Notes: a model not told the origin generated them from the sequence alone. A stretch of 64,000 nt of DNA from Hypomyces perniciosus (GCA_008477525.1 SPDT01000001.1:682001-746000), one strand, 5' to 3'; numbered from the stretch's first letter, positions 1 through 12,608 are shown. Numbers and translations are program-made.

Positions 1-720
1 TGGAAGGGACCGACTTTACTGATTGTCATAATCAATCAGTCTGGAAAATATTGCACGATATTGCAGCCGAAAAGAAAAAGAGAAGACGTGGCCACAATCC
101 ACTCTGACGTCGGGAGTGTCCTCGGCTTTGCATCAACCATATAAACCCACACGTGCATCATTACGGCTTCACCGTCCGCTGCAATACGATGCCGTCATTT
201 CTTACATCTCATGCTTGTACTATTACCACCACTACTACAACGAAGTACCACCTCAAGAACAGCCACCTCAGCAATAAAATTACGCCGAGACGTTCCGTTA
301 TCACTAATGGACCTGAGGCTGGCGCAAGCAAGGCATTTGATTTGATCTTTTTTTTGCTTTCCTTCTTCCGATTTGCTGCTCCAGTGTTACATGAAGTGTT
401 ACATGATATGTAGAAAACCTGCATGGCAAAAGACCATGACATATTACTATTCTCTTAGTGCACAAAGACCTTCTGGCCACATCCCAGCCAGATTCACGTC
501 CATCTAGGGACTGTCATCCTCGAGGCAAGATGGGTATAACAACACCGTGTCCATCTAGAGGTGCCGAAGTCGTTGCTGTCCTTCCTTGTTCCCCCCCAAC
601 GCCGATTTATGGTATGGTATGCTTAGCCAGTGAAACGCCAATTCATTCTCTTCGTATCCATCATGATGCATGCCGGTCCTTTGACGGCCCAGTATTGTCC
701 AGCGCCTTGGCCATTTCAAG
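1..720. other. intergenic, left edge
   Basis: No coding region is recognised in this stretch. The short open frames show no family features. The downstream end abuts the 3' end of the minus-strand NC2-alpha gene. Confidence 0.5.
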
Positions 721-1665
721 CTACCTTCTTCCTCCGTCCTCTGCCTCTCTTTTGGGTTCCTCTATCTCCTCGTCGCTTTCACTCTCGGCCTTGGCCTTGG
801 ACTTGCTGCCCTCCTTCTCATTCTCCACGCGGCTGACAATGTCCCGGAGAAAGTCCCACTGCTCGTCCATCTCGACTACCTGCTTCAGCATCGCGGCAGT
901 AACTCTCTTAGATCCCTTGTCCTTGGCCACATCCGCACTCTTGGTCACCATCTGAATCATGAAGAGTTCCAAAGCCTTGCCAACGGCAATGGGTGTCTGC
1001 TGCGCGACCTTGCCGACTTCCTCGTCGGCTTGCATGATCCGTTTTATCTCGCGGTAGGGAATTTTGTCTTACGGGTGAGGGCTCGATGACGGGTGGCGGG
1101 GGCGGCGGGGGCGCCGCTGCTTTCCGTGGGGGCATGTCGATTGAAGGGGGAGTTTGACCAGCGCTGGGAGCGTGATCCGACGAAGATTGTGCAGCACTAG
1201 CAGGGGAAAGATACTGGCTCCGGTCGGAATATGGAGGCGAGTATTGCTGCGGATGTGGTTGCCCACGCGATGATGGGGCCTGAAACGTTGGCAATTGCAG
1301 GCTGTAGGGCGGCCGCGATGCGGTGTTTAGGCTGGGCTGAACCGGCGGGCCGTAGTAGCTCTGGCTCTTGCGCGGGTTCTGGTAATAGTATTCTGAATTG
1401 ATGACGGGTTGGCTTGTCGGTGCTGATGTCGGTGTCGGCGGGGCACCGTAGGAGGAGGAGGGGGGTAGTTGTAAAGAGAGGAGGCGGCGTGAGAAGCGGC
1501 ATAAGTGTAGGTGGGAGGAAGCAATTTATATCCAGCCTGGCCGTGGCTTGTTGGAGGTTGTTGGAGTTGCGGTGCGGCTTGGGTGGGGCCTTCTGATGAG
1601 TAAAAAGACGAAAGGTCCGGCGACCTGGGCGCGTAGGTGGATGTACTATTATCGTCCCCCGACAT
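721..1665 (-). CDS. NC2-alpha (DRAP1/Bur6) transcription repressor subunit, frame-disrupted
   Basis: The C-terminal half (721-1047) encodes a histone fold of the CBF/NF-Y type, with the run KRIMQADEEVGKVAQ followed by TPIAVGKALELFMIQMVTK and a final acidic tail. This identifies the alpha subunit of Negative Cofactor 2, which pairs with NC2-beta, binds TBP on promoters and blocks TFIIA/TFIIB entry in the nucleus. The N-terminal half is low-complexity Pro/Gln/Ser/Tyr-rich and starts MSGDDNSTSTYAPRSPDLSS at 1665. The reading frame is broken three times: in a G run near 1460-1465 (a C run on the coding strand), near 1068, and near 1047. Each break fits one missing base. Between the last two, the family motif TKFPTAR lies in a third frame (about 1048-1067). 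Three -1 shifts bring the histone fold back into the frame of the start codon. With the missing bases restored the protein would be about 315 aa. No intron of normal size explains the breaks. Identity is firm; whether the breaks are error or mutation is open. Confidence 0.82.
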
Positions 1666-3803
1666 TATTTTTTCCTTCTTTTTTTTTCTGGGTTCCCACT
1701 TTCACGTCTGACACTGATGACACTGGCTTAGCTGTTCCCGGTTCGGCCCAGCAACAGTGCGCGTATTCCTGCAAGAAACACACAGCAAATAAATGAACAA
1801 CATGCAACTGCAACAATAGCGGCCCGTGTTAGTCGGCTCCCGAATATTGTGTATTTCCCGACAAGGCAATGCAAATGCGTGTCCAGGTACTTGGCCAAAT
1901 CCTCTTTGTGTGCTGCTGCGGTCGCAACGATAGCTCCCAAAGCAAATGATGCAATGGTGGAGCGCGCACGATGCTGCAAGAGAACTGTGCGCGTTGCGTC
2001 TGCAGATGGTGGCGTATCAGCGAGAGCAACAATACGAGTATGGCGGGGTTGTTTTGGGGGGGAGGGCCTTGCGACTAAGACGCGCTGCGCTGCGTTCCTG
2101 TGTGTAAATGCCAGAGGAATCGCTGAAATGGCCTCGGTGTTTGGCCTCAATTATTGTGTTCTGCTATTCCGCTCGTTTCTGGATATCCGGCTGAAGTCGT
2201 GGCTCCTCAGCCGTGGGATGGATTGTGGTTGATGCTGCTCTGAGGCCTTCTGAGCGACCGACAGGGGCAGTTTGACAAAGAGGGACAAGGGCGAGGAGCT
2301 CCAACTCCAAGATACGAGTACTTGTACTCGTGGGCCGGGTTGTGAGAACAATACTCTTCTATTCAATGCTAGAGAACTAGCTATTGAAGAGAGTTTTGTT
2401 TCTCTGTAACAATTCGATGTCAATGGAACCCACCGTATCGTGAAGCTTTGCCCCCTCTTCCAGCTTTGCAGTCTGTAATAGTACCTCTTCCTTCAAAAAC
2501 CAAACCCCCACAATTCCAACAAGGACAGGAAAGAGAATACGAAAGGCCGATGGATGTCGATTCGGTAAATAGGAATTATCCGGACAACGTATATGCGTTG
2601 TGAACGCCTCTATAGACGCAGGAGACGGAAGCGAACTTTAGAACAAGAGATTACAAAGAATAGGAATGAAGCAGCAGTATAATGAACAGGAAAATAAACA
2701 TTCGAATCAGTCGATCTTCGGTGAGCGCCCTCTTCACCGTGGCCAGATCTGGAAGAGGGGTGGATGCGCTGTAAGGTACTCGTATGATGCGGTACAGTGG
2801 ATGCGCGCGCGGGTCAACTCGGTCGCAAATCCAGATCCCAACCTGCGCCTGTGGCCAGAGGGAGTGCTGGCCGTTTATATGCGCATTTCAGGGTCCAGTG
2901 GCACTGAACCTGACTGACGGCTTCTGCTACTACTGTACATACTTGTGCTACGAGCGAGCGCAAACTAACTGACCGGGTGGGCAGCTTTGGTGCGACCCGA
3001 CCTTACTACATACATATTACACCAAGTCAGTTGATAACCCATTGGGGGGTCAGTTTAGGAAGTCCTTGGAGTGCTGCAGCGCTTTGGCCGTCTCCAAGGC
3101 TGTGTGGAGGGAGGAGGGAGGAGGGGTGCAGCTAAAACGTGAGGAGCCCATTCATTCATTCATTCATTGATTACGGAGCACTATCAGAGCTCATCAAATC
3201 GGGTATGGTCGCTTTTACCAGCGTGCAGCCTCTCACGTCGTCATTTCGTGCGCACACACACCAAACACAAGCCACGTTCTACCTAAAAACCACGATCGAT
3301 TTACTGCAACTTCATGATGCGTCCTCCATCGCGCTCCTCCTCTCTTCAGACCGCATCCATGAGCTGAAAGGCCTGAGCATTGCTTGCTCTGGCTCTGGAT
3401 CTGGCTCTGGCTCACGCATCGGCATCTCCCTGATACTTCGTATGTCTTAGCGATCTGGCATGTCCGATGACCTCAGGCATATAATATCGGCATAAAATAT
3501 CGAATCAGCCCCAGGCAGAGGCCGCCCAGGCGGGGGAATAGTCTCGGCTCACTGCATCAATGGCTTTGACTCTGACCTTATGGCCCATCTCATGCATCTT
3601 CGGTAAGCGATCCCCCCACTGGAATGCTTTCAATCACGATGCACATCTTCACGTTACCGCTGCTTGATGATATCACTCATGAGCTTTAAATCTTGAGTCC
3701 GGCCGTGCAGACGAAGCCGAGTTCAAACACTCTGGTTTCTGATTCACATCCACATATGGCCTATCTGTGATTACCTACTTGATCTAATCTGACAGCCATT
3801 CTT
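1666..3803. other. intergenic, about 2.1 kb
   Basis: I found no supportable gene. The longest minus-strand frame (1728-2150) has no ATG. A (CATT)5 run lies at 3149-3168, and a CTCTGG/GGCTCT-type simple repeat at about 3388-3415. Confidence 0.5.
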
Positions 3804-5270
3804 TTACTTCTCTCCCACAACCGACTTGTCAAACCTTTTTCTAATCTCTCCGACAATAGTTCTCAACCCGTGCAACCTCTCTTGCCTCGTGCTTGACAAG
3901 AGGAGCGAGATCACAGGCCATGCGTGAACATTGACATCGGTCCTCCACGCCTCAACTTCGATCTTTTCTGCATCTAGACGCTGAGCGAAGCTCTCGATAT
4001 CCGGTGCCAATACTTCTTCCCTGCCGTATGTGATAAAGTAGCCACGCTCCGGGCTGGCGGCTTTCCACAGCTGAATATCGTGGCATGAACCTGGTGACGC
4101 TACCTGCTGGTGCAACGTCGAATCTCTCACGTAGTCGTGTGCGTACTTCCACAAGACGCTCGTAGTTACGTAGTCGACCTTTGATGGGCGGTGGAGGTTT
4201 GACAACAGCGTCACCCAGGGAGATATCAATGTAGCCATTCGTGGTCTTGCAAGGGTGGGCAACAAACCATCCTCAATATCCTTTTCAGCCCCTTCTTTAA
4301 CACGGTTCTCTTGTTGGCTCTGAGCTTGGAGACCAAGCTTCAGCAGCAAGCCGAGAAGCAAGTTACCCCCGGCCGAGTCTCCAGCGAAGCACACTTTGGA
4401 TGCATCCCTGGCGACGTCCAGCACGTGCCTGTAGCCCTGCAGCGCTTCATGCACCTGCGTAGGATAGACCTTCTCAGGAGCCAAGGTGTAGTCCAAGGCA
4501 AAGATGGCGGGATTGTTGAACCCTGCATCCACGAGTAGTTGGTACCACGCCAGAAGAAACTCCAAGTAGAAGTAAGACGATCCCAATTGGTAACCACCGC
4601 CTATTAAAGGTTCTGATTAGCCTTTGATGCTCGTTTTTCGGGGTGTTGTGCTGTAGTGCTATTTTACCGTGGACATAATAAATCACGATATCCGGGTCCT
4701 GTTCCGGCTCATGCATGATCCAGACACCCTTAACTTTGTTCTCGCCCTATGACTTGTTAGCCAACCCATTTGTCGGCATCATATACTATGTACACTGCTG
4801 GAGTGCTGGGATTAATGACTTTTTCTATGACTTGCTCTCTCCAGTGTACTGGAAATTCCTTTAGTCCATGTCTCATCATGCGCCATTTCAGAAAGGGCAG
4901 CATAACCTCCTTCGAGAAGATGACTCTGTTGACACGAGTGGGCATGTAATTGGTTGCATAGCGGGTGTATAGAACGGTGATATCTTCAAATAGTGTGGAC
5001 CGTCTCGAGTGTGCAAACTTGGAAGTAGAGCCAGTCCAGTACCGATCCAAGAAGACTTGGATTGGGAGTGTGAAGACTATATCCTCTTGTGTTGGTCTTT
5101 CTCGTTGTTATGTCATGGGGGGGGGGGGGGGGGTGGAGTGTACATAGGAATGGCAATGACTTTATGCCGACGATTGCAATTGGGAATAGGCCGACTTGTT
5201 TGAGGAGTTGATAGTTGAGGTATATGAAAAAGACGACAGTGTCGAGTAGAGACACTGGACCGAGGATCAT
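3804..5270 (-). CDS. alpha/beta hydrolase, hormone-sensitive-lipase (steryl/aryl acetyl hydrolase) type
   Basis: Four exons are proposed: 5144-5270, 4796-5076, 4668-4746 and 3804-4600, giving 427 aa. The splice from exon 3 to exon 4 reconstitutes the oxyanion-hole motif HGGG (about residues 161-164). The nucleophile elbow GDSAGG puts the catalytic Ser near 238. The likely acid is Asp near 363 (in LAPD) and the base His near 388 (in NVHAW). The first exon is hydrophobic and could be a membrane anchor, as in ER-bound fungal members of this family. Activity is presumably de-esterification of acetylated sterols or small lipophilic esters; the substrate is not readable from sequence. The second intron (4747-4795, 49 nt) has a clear GCTAAC branch site and removes an in-frame stop. 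The first intron contains a run of 17 C on the coding strand (5117-5133). The start ATG at 5270 is the best in frame. Family assignment is strong; exact exon 1 is moderate. Confidence 0.82.
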
Positions 5271-5845
5271 GATGGCGGTAGCAGTGCCTAATGCCAGACA
5301 AGAATGGACCTCAGTTGTCGACGGAGTGACAAGCAGACAATCATCACGAACACCACATCTGGGGACCTACCATGTTTATATGAGAACCCATTCAGGGCGA
5401 GCGGAGTAATATAGTAGTACTGCGAGTAATATTTCTATGGACTACTTCTCTATGCTTGGCAGACGTAGTATGAGTAATATGGGTCAAGACGCAGACCATT
5501 TTGAACCGGGTGGCGTTCTATGGGAATAATACAGGTATACTGTACCTATTCACAGCGCGGTGAGATGCTATGTATGTAGTTGTGCATCCTGATTCTGGAA
5601 ATCGTAGTTAGCCGGTCATGAAATGGGTAGCAAATGCGCCGTATTCCACCTTACATAATACGTCGGTAGTAGTACTAAGACTCTTGGAGCCTAAAGTTCC
5701 GTTTATGAAGGTGAATTGAACTTCCAATTCCGAGCAATTCCCCAGCACCAAAGTTGCACTGCTGTATTGCTGCTGTCACTGTCCAGAGACAACCGCTGGT
5801 AATTGCCTCTCCCCTGACCTGCGATAACATTACTCTCCTGGCACC
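5271..5845. other. divergent intergenic region
   Basis: This region lies between the minus-strand hydrolase and the plus-strand DUF3605 gene. It presumably holds both promoters. No coding region is recognised. Several ATATTACT/AGTAATAT-like runs occur at 5409-5480. Confidence 0.45.
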
Positions 5846-6561
5846 ATGGGGGACCAAACCTCGCTTCCCCCGCAACCCCTTCAGGATACACCGTTCCCTT
5901 TGACGGACGTAGATAAATGGGTGTTGTCACAAACTGACGAGGAGTTCAAACTTCACGACTGGGCAAATCTCAAAGAGATAATAGGTGAATATTGGTTGTC
6001 ATAAGCTCATCAAGTGAGGGATCTGATCTAGCTAACGTGATATTTCAAGAGACGAACAATCTTTCTGTACTGAAGCGGAAGCCGTCAGATCTTCGCCGGT
6101 ACATGGAATGGACTGCGGAAACTAAGGCTGAATATGGCACCATAACTGAGTACATTCTTCAGAACCGCCTGCCCAAGTCCTGGGGACAGCCGCCGTTCAG
6201 CGTCGAATCACAAATCCCCTTTGAGGCACCGGCAGATTACAAGGTCCTCCTCAATGACTGGCCATACGGACTGGCGCCGGGGATCTCGCACATTGTCGTA
6301 TGGTCTCGCACTCCAATTCCCACCGATTCTGAGACGGGCGATTTGACCCTGGAGAGCAGAACTCAGGTGCAGGACTTCGTCAAGAGGTATTTTGTCGACC
6401 CGCTGGGTCCAGACGGGGAGGATAAGATCCTGTGGTTTAAGAACTGGGTTGCCCTGCAAAGCGTACGGAGTCTGGAGCATTTCCACGTCTTGGTTCGTGA
6501 TGTCGATGATGACATGCTTGAGCGTTGGACAGGAGAAAGGCCTCGACGGAATGAGCAGTGA
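5846..6561 (+). CDS. DUF3605 family protein (Gig1-like)
   Basis: Two exons (5846-5984 and 6050-6561) give 216 aa. The intron has a GTGAAT donor, a GCTAACGTGA branch site and a TTTCAAG acceptor. The N-terminal exon reads MGDQTSLPPQPLQDTPFPLT and leads into the family-like core with KRKPSDLRRYMEW, then WPYGLAPGISHIVVWSRTPI and, near the end, ILWFKNWVALQSVRSLEHFH. These features match the fungal DUF3605 family, which includes the N-acetylglucosamine-induced protein Gig1 of Candida. The biochemical role is unknown. No membrane segment or signal peptide is seen, so it is likely cytosolic. It is convergent with the Snd2 gene, leaving only about 60 bp between stop codons. Confidence 0.83.
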
Positions 6562-6622
6562 CGAAGGTACCCACGCAACAGCTCTTCAGCCCGTTAGATA
6601 GTAGATTTGTATAGAGGAAACT

Positions 6623-7102
6623 TTAAGCAGCTCTCCGAGCCCGGCGGTTCCCCTGAGGTGCGGCATCGCCAGCGCCTTGCATCTGAGCCAACTTCTCCTT
6701 GCCCATTCCCATGAGTCCATAACCCAGATACACCCCATAGGCAGGAACCGCTGCCCACAAAAGCCAGCCCCAGTTACCGATGAGAATGACAGAAATGACT
6801 GAAGCCCAGGTAACCCATATGACATCGAACATGTACTCAGTCAAGCCGGCTGCCGCCAAGTCCTCACCAGAGGCTTTGAGGGCTCCGGTTGCGGCATCAT
6901 ACTTCGGCCGACCCGAGATCTCCAGAACATATTCACAGATAAGACCTGGTGTTGAGAGAAGGCCATAGACCACGAGAGAGCGCGACCTGAATAGGAAGTG
7001 GGAGAGGAGAAAGAGCACGTGGACGATCAGAGATCCGATGTGCAGATTGTTGAGCGCAGCCGTGTTTGATTTGGCGCGGTCCTTTTTCGCCTTTTGAGCC
7101 AT
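6623..7102 (-). CDS. SND2: SND2/TMEM208 family ER membrane protein
   Basis: A single exon encodes 159 aa starting MAQKAKKDRAKSNTAALNNL at 7102. The layout is that of the TMEM208/DUF788 family: a basic N-terminus, a first pair of hydrophobic helices (about residues 20-60), a polar loop, and a second pair (about 90-130, around VIWVTWASVISVILIGNWGW), then a basic C-terminal tail. In yeast Snd2 (Env10) acts at the ER in SRP-independent targeting of tail-anchored and other membrane proteins. The open frame continues upstream to 7318, but that extension is poor in character, and the ATG at 7102 matches the family length. It is convergent with the DUF3605 gene. Confidence 0.88.
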   Translation of the reverse strand: MAQKAKKDRAKSNTAALNNLHIGSLIVHVLFLLSHFLFRSRSLVVYGLLSTPGLICEYVLEISGRPKYDAATGALKASGEDLAAAGLTEYMFDVIWVTWASVISVILIGNWGWLLWAAVPAYGVYLGYGLMGMGKEKLAQMQGAGDAAPQGNRRARRAA

Positions 7103-8047
7103 TGCGCAATTGGTATGAGTGTGGGTTGATGATGCAATTGAATACCGGCTGGCGTGACACCAAGGACAGAGTAATGAGTGCGTGAATAGGCGAATATCGT
7201 CGTGCACAATGGAGAGTGGTAAGGACGAGGCCTCGGAATGAATGGATGAATGAATGACAGGTTGGCTTATTGCAGTTGCAGTTGCAGTTGCAGGTGGCGT
7301 ATTGTGTGGCTGGTGCATTCGTCAGTGGGCGCAATTGCTGGCAGACAGCCTTTGACACCTTGTTGCTAGGCAAAGGCGGTGCGTCGCGCCTGGGCCAATC
7401 AATTGCCAGGCACCATAACAACTTCAGCGCGCGACTCCAGCCTTGAACCAACAAACCCGCCACATCCCTCGTCGTGAGCGCGAGACGACAGAGGACTGTT
7501 TGCTGCGCCGACTTCGACTTCGACTTGGACTTGGAGCTGAAGCAGACGGAGACCGGAATCTCGCAGCAATCAGCACTGTCAACGACGCCGTCTTGTCCTC
7601 GTTCCAGATCGCCCGCAAAGTGCCACTCGACTTTCACGCTCGCTAAGACCCACCATTCCATTCACGAGACTGCCGGTGAACACCCAGCCGCTGACGACGC
7701 CGTGAGTCTCGAAAGGCCCCAGGACTGGGCTGGGCTGTCGGCGATTTGCATCCGTTTCACTACCGCCATCAATTATCCCACGGCCCAGGCGATCAGCATC
7801 GGTCTGTTACCCTCGAGCGGGTGCTGTTGTCTGTCCCAGGCAGCATCTTCTGGTTCTCGTCAGATTCCTAGGCGACGGCGAACGACAGGCTCGGAAATCA
7901 TATCCTAAAGAATTTTTATCGACTAGTCGTGCCCATTGCCACCTTGTTCCTTCTTGCTCGACGAATCTCATGGCCCAAACACTTTGGTGACCACACCTCC
8001 AGTCATCAACGACAAACATTTTGCCAACCTGGACCGTCACTGCCAGG
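7103..8047. other. divergent intergenic region upstream of SND2 and CDC27
   Basis: This region carries the shared promoter of SND2 (minus) and CDC27 (plus). A perfect four-unit TTGCAG repeat lies at 7270-7293. Overlapping open frames on both strands at 7424-7660 derive from simple CGACTT/GGACTT repetition and show no family features. Confidence 0.5.
7270..7293. repeat. (TTGCAG)4 microsatellite
   Basis: Four exact tandem copies of a 6-bp unit lie upstream of SND2. It is a simple repeat with no further structure. Confidence 0.9.
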
Positions 8048-10549
8048 ATGGCGCCAAGCCCGACCGCTGTTGGAAACCTCCTGCGACAGGTGGTGTGGTA
8101 CCACCTAGATAATGGCTCTTACGACAATGCCTTATTTTTCGCTGAACGATTCACTGCGCAGGATCCCAGATCGAGCGACGCCGTCCACTTGTTTTCACTA
8201 TGTCACCTCCGACTTGGCGATTTTCGCTCCGCGTACGATGTTAGCAAACCGATGGCATACCGTGGTGTTAATCTAGGATGTTGTTGGGTCTTTGCCCAGT
8301 CATGTTTGGCTTTGGAACGGTACAAGGATGGCATCTCAGCTTTGGAGAAGGCGAAGTATTCATGGTCGCAGAAGAACACCATGGGCAAGCATTCCGCAAC
8401 TTCAAGGGCCGCCTTTCCTGATGCTCCCGCCGTTCTTTGTCTCCTAGGAAAGCTGTATCGTGGATATGATGACAAGAAGAGGGCCGTAAGCTGTTTTGAG
8501 GATGCTCTGAAGATGAACCCTTTTCAGTGGGATGCGTTCAAGGCGCTCTGCGACATGGGCGTCAAAGTTCGTGTACCAAATATTTTCAAGGCCAATGATG
8601 CCTTGCTCCAGAATCTCAGCCAGGATATGATCCCAACAATGGTGGAGCCGAAGGATTTGGATGTCGCTCCGAAGAAGTCATCCCTGAGAGTTATCGCGGC
8701 CGATCTGGTGGCTGACCCGTTCAACGGCGGGTTTTCCACTACAGAACTGATGAGCCCATTGGTCGATACCATAGCTGCAAACCCCGAGAGCGACTTCATT
8801 TCGAAAATTCAAAGTGCTAGACTCAAGCTTGCTAGCTCGATGAGCAGCCAGCCTGAGTTGGAAGGGATGGAAACCCCTACTGGCCCATTAGCATCGGAGA
8901 TCGTCCGGACTACTCTCTCTCAGGAACCACCCCAGGCACCGACCCGCAAGACGAGGAATATCCAATCCATCGACCAGACATTAGAGGCGCCACCACGAAT
9001 GAACTACAGATTAGGATCAAGAAGAAATCTCGTGTCGCGAGATAAGAGCCAGGAACAGCCTCCAGAACCTATCTCTGATGGCCCCAGCGCCTCTACGGGT
9101 AACTCACGGTCTGGTGCCATTCCTCCGACTGAGAGGAAGCGGACACTCTCCGGTCACCCAGTACCACGATCAGCGAATGTTGAGGAACCAGTCACGCGGC
9201 GGAGCGCCAGGTTGATCAAGCCATCGATGAGGGCAAACTCGGCAGCGACGACCATTGGGGCCACTGTGGGGCGTGAGTTGAAGAAGGCTAGGCCCCAGGT
9301 TTCACGAATTGTTCGACCAGGCTCCAGCGGATCTAGTGTTGGTAGGGTTGTCAGCGGAAACCGGAAGCCTTTGGAAGATCATAACAACGGCGATGTGGAT
9401 CATGCTGAGGCGCCAAGGGCAAGGGAGCCTCTCCCACCTCCTGTACCTAAAGTGACAGAGCCTGATACGGCCAAGCTCGAAGAAGCCCTGAGGTGGACTC
9501 TGGATCTCTTGAAGAAGCTCGGGAACGGATATTTCCAACTTTCGCAGTTTCAGTGTCAGGAAGCCGTGCAAGCGTTGAGCTCTTTGCCGTCAGCTCATCA
9601 GAGCACGCCTTGGGTGCTAGCCCTGATGGGCCGAGCTCATTATGAGCAAGCCTCATATGCGGAAGCGGAGAAATTCTTCCGGCGAATGCGAGTGCAGGCG
9701 CCCTCTCGCCTAGAGGACATGGAGGTCTACTCGACTATTCTCTGGCATCTGAAGCGTGAAACAGATCTCTCTTTCTTGGCACACGAACTGGTGGACTCTT
9801 CGTGGCACTCGCCCCAGGCCTGGTGCGCTTTGGGCAACGCATGGTCGTTGGCCCGAGATCCCGAACAAGCCCTTCGATGTTTCAGGAGGGCCACACAGCT
9901 AGATCCCAAGTTTGCCTACGGCTTCACCCTGCAAGGCCATGAACATGTCACCAACGAAGAGTATGACAAGGCCCTCACCGCGTACCGGCAGGCGATATCG
10001 GTGGACAAGCGGCATTACAACGCTTACTATGGTGTTGGTCGAGTTCAACAGCGCTTGGGAGCCTATGACAAGGCACTGACTCACTTCCAAGCTGCACACC
10101 TGATCAACCCAAACAATGCTGTTCTGGTAACCTGCATTGGCGCGGCATTGGAGAAGCAGAAGCAGATTGTGCCAGCACTTCGTGCCTATTCCAAGGCAGT
10201 CGAACTCGCCCCGCGAGCAGCCTCTACCAGGTACAAGAAAGCACGGGCCCTTCTAGCTGTCGGACAGATTGAGGAGGCCCAAAAAGAGCTGGTCATCTTG
10301 AAGGACCTAGCGCCGGATGAGGGTACGGTGCACTTCCTCCTCGCTACTCTGTATAGGAGTATGAATGAGAAGCAATTGGCAGTGCGTCACTTCACTATCG
10401 CTCTTGCTCTGGATCCCAAGGTAGGCTACTCCATGCCGTCGACAGTGAAGTCCATGGCTAACTGACATCCATAGGCGGGCCCACAGATCAAAGAAGCGAT
10501 TGAAAGTTTCGAAGACGATGTACCAATGGATGACTCGATGATTTCATGA
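8048..10549 (+). CDS. CDC27: anaphase-promoting complex subunit 3 (Cdc27/BimA/Nuc2)
   Basis: Two exons (8048-10420 and 10475-10549) give 815 aa. The N-terminal Apc3/TPR region (about 1-170) starts MAPSPTAVGNLLRQVVWYHL. A long polar, Ser/Pro/Arg-rich linker (about 270-480) follows, and then a tandem array of TPR units (about 510-790) with repeats such as PEQALRCFRRATQLDPKFAY and YNAYYGVGRVQQRLGAYDKA. This is the usual layout of Cdc27, a core TPR scaffold of the APC/C ubiquitin ligase. It binds the IR tails of Cdc20/Cdh1 and drives mitotic cyclin and securin destruction in the nucleus. The 54-nt intron contains GGCTAACTGAC as branch site. The last exon encodes only 24 residues ending DDSMIS. 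The open frame begins upstream at a TTG, but the first ATG, at 8048, fits the family. Confidence 0.93.
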
Positions 10550-12116
10550 CGCTCATGAGTGCTTGAGGGTTCTGAGCGATTAGCCGGGCATTTGATACGT
10601 AATAGGCTCTCAACAGCGTTGTGCATTAGTAATGAAAAAGGAGGCTGTTTCTGTCCCGTTTTGATACTCATTGCTTGGGTATGGGTTTTGGGAGGTTGGC
10701 GGAAACGTGAACAGTGCCAGGGATGGAGGGGAAAATGGGCAAGGCCACCACGTGAGGAGGGCGATGATGGCACAGGTAGTCTTCTGCATTGCATGGCGTT
10801 CATTGGGATGGAATCCTGAGCTTTGGGACTGGCTCTGGGCGGAGTTGACGGCACTGTGCTGTCTTGCTCTTTGTATTGAATACCATAGCACGGGGTTGTA
10901 CGAAGTAGCTGTATACCATTGCGCGTTGATTTATTGCCACCATGTGCCTGAAGCGGATGCATCATGGATAAGCATAGGAATGATGCCTTCGTTTGCGGCA
11001 GTACCTAATGACAGTTTGACACCGACTGGTCTAGGCTCACGGTAACGCCTATGGAAGCAAAAATCGATATATACTGTATAATGTATTCAAGCTACCTAGT
11101 ACTACTACTACTAGTATTATTATGCTACGATAAGGTGGACAATTGGGCATGTTGGCTTGATTAATGGACCACTCCACCCACGGAGAGAGGGTGTCGCGGT
11201 GAGTATAAAGTCTGTTCATTCTTCCTTGAGCAAAAATAGAAATACACCACGGGAGAGAGTTGGTGTATTTCGGAGTGAGCTAAGGGGTATCATATCATCT
11301 TGTCACTGGAGCAATCATGACTGACGCACGTGGCATTAGTCTTCGACAAAGCAGATGTTCTATGGCTGTAGTAAGTAGCAGGAGCATTGTCCGCCGTTGT
11401 TAGCAAGTTCTTCCGGTGTGAGGGTAGTCTTCGGTGTGTAGTCGAGGCCATTCGCGTCAAGACACGTCTCGAGACTTGAGAGCCTTCTTGGTGCCAAAAT
11501 GGGCCATCCTTGGATGCAAGAACGATGCGAATTCTGACGGTATGAGTGACAAGACGTGGTCTTCGGGGGGTGATCCCATGTTGTTTCATCCTCAAGGTGA
11601 AGCATCGTTGTCTTCGTCTTGGTTTTGCGTCGCCATCTTCTGTGCCTGTTCGCAGATAATGAAAGAGAGAAGTTTGTTCAACGTGTCCGCCCGTTTTTTC
11701 TAGTTGCGCTGATGCGGGACCCCTAACAGGCGCTACCGCATCAAATCAACCAAACCAAAAATGGAACATTGGCGGAGCCACACCACGCTCCCTCCCCCCT
11801 AAAAAATAAATAGAACAGTTGTTAAAAAAAAATAACAGGAGGTACAAGGCCAAAAAATAAAATGCATCAGCAGGTACATTTTTTCCCTTTTTCGCTCCTG
11901 CCACACCACCCCCAAAAGGGGCATAGCACGATTTACTGATCCTGCACGATTTCCCTGCGCGTATTTATTGTGCCTCGCCCCCCCGCACCGTTACCTCTCT
12001 TCCTTTGCAACCACTCCTCTGTCCAATCCTCTCTGCAACAAACGTCATTTGCGATAACGCGTTACTGCACGTCTACTTTCAACAACTCTTATCTCTTTTA
12101 ATACACATCCATCAAC
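10550..12116. other. intergenic region with histone H4 promoter
   Basis: About 1.6 kb without a recognised gene. A minus-strand 81-codon frame (11360-11605) begins with ATG but has no identifiable family. The proximal 400 bp upstream of H4 are rich in poly-A and poly-C/T tracts, with one CCAAT box at 12023-12027, as expected for a strongly expressed histone gene. No histone H3 partner is present. Confidence 0.5.

Positions 12117-12608
<492 letters not shown>

Noticed and set aside
1728..2150. 140-codon minus-strand frame with a hydrophobic C-terminal segment
   Set aside because: It has no ATG (begins at TTG directly after a stop) and no family features.
7424..7661. Overlapping frames on both strands upstream of CDC27 with Ser/Lys or Asp/Leu runs
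   Set aside because: They arise from GACTTC/GGACTT simple repetition and have no family features.
11360..11605. 81-codon minus-strand ATG frame, with coding-like peptides also in an overlapping frame (11290-11595)
   Set aside because: I could not find a consistent start, splice or family. It might be a small unannotated gene, but nothing supports it enough.
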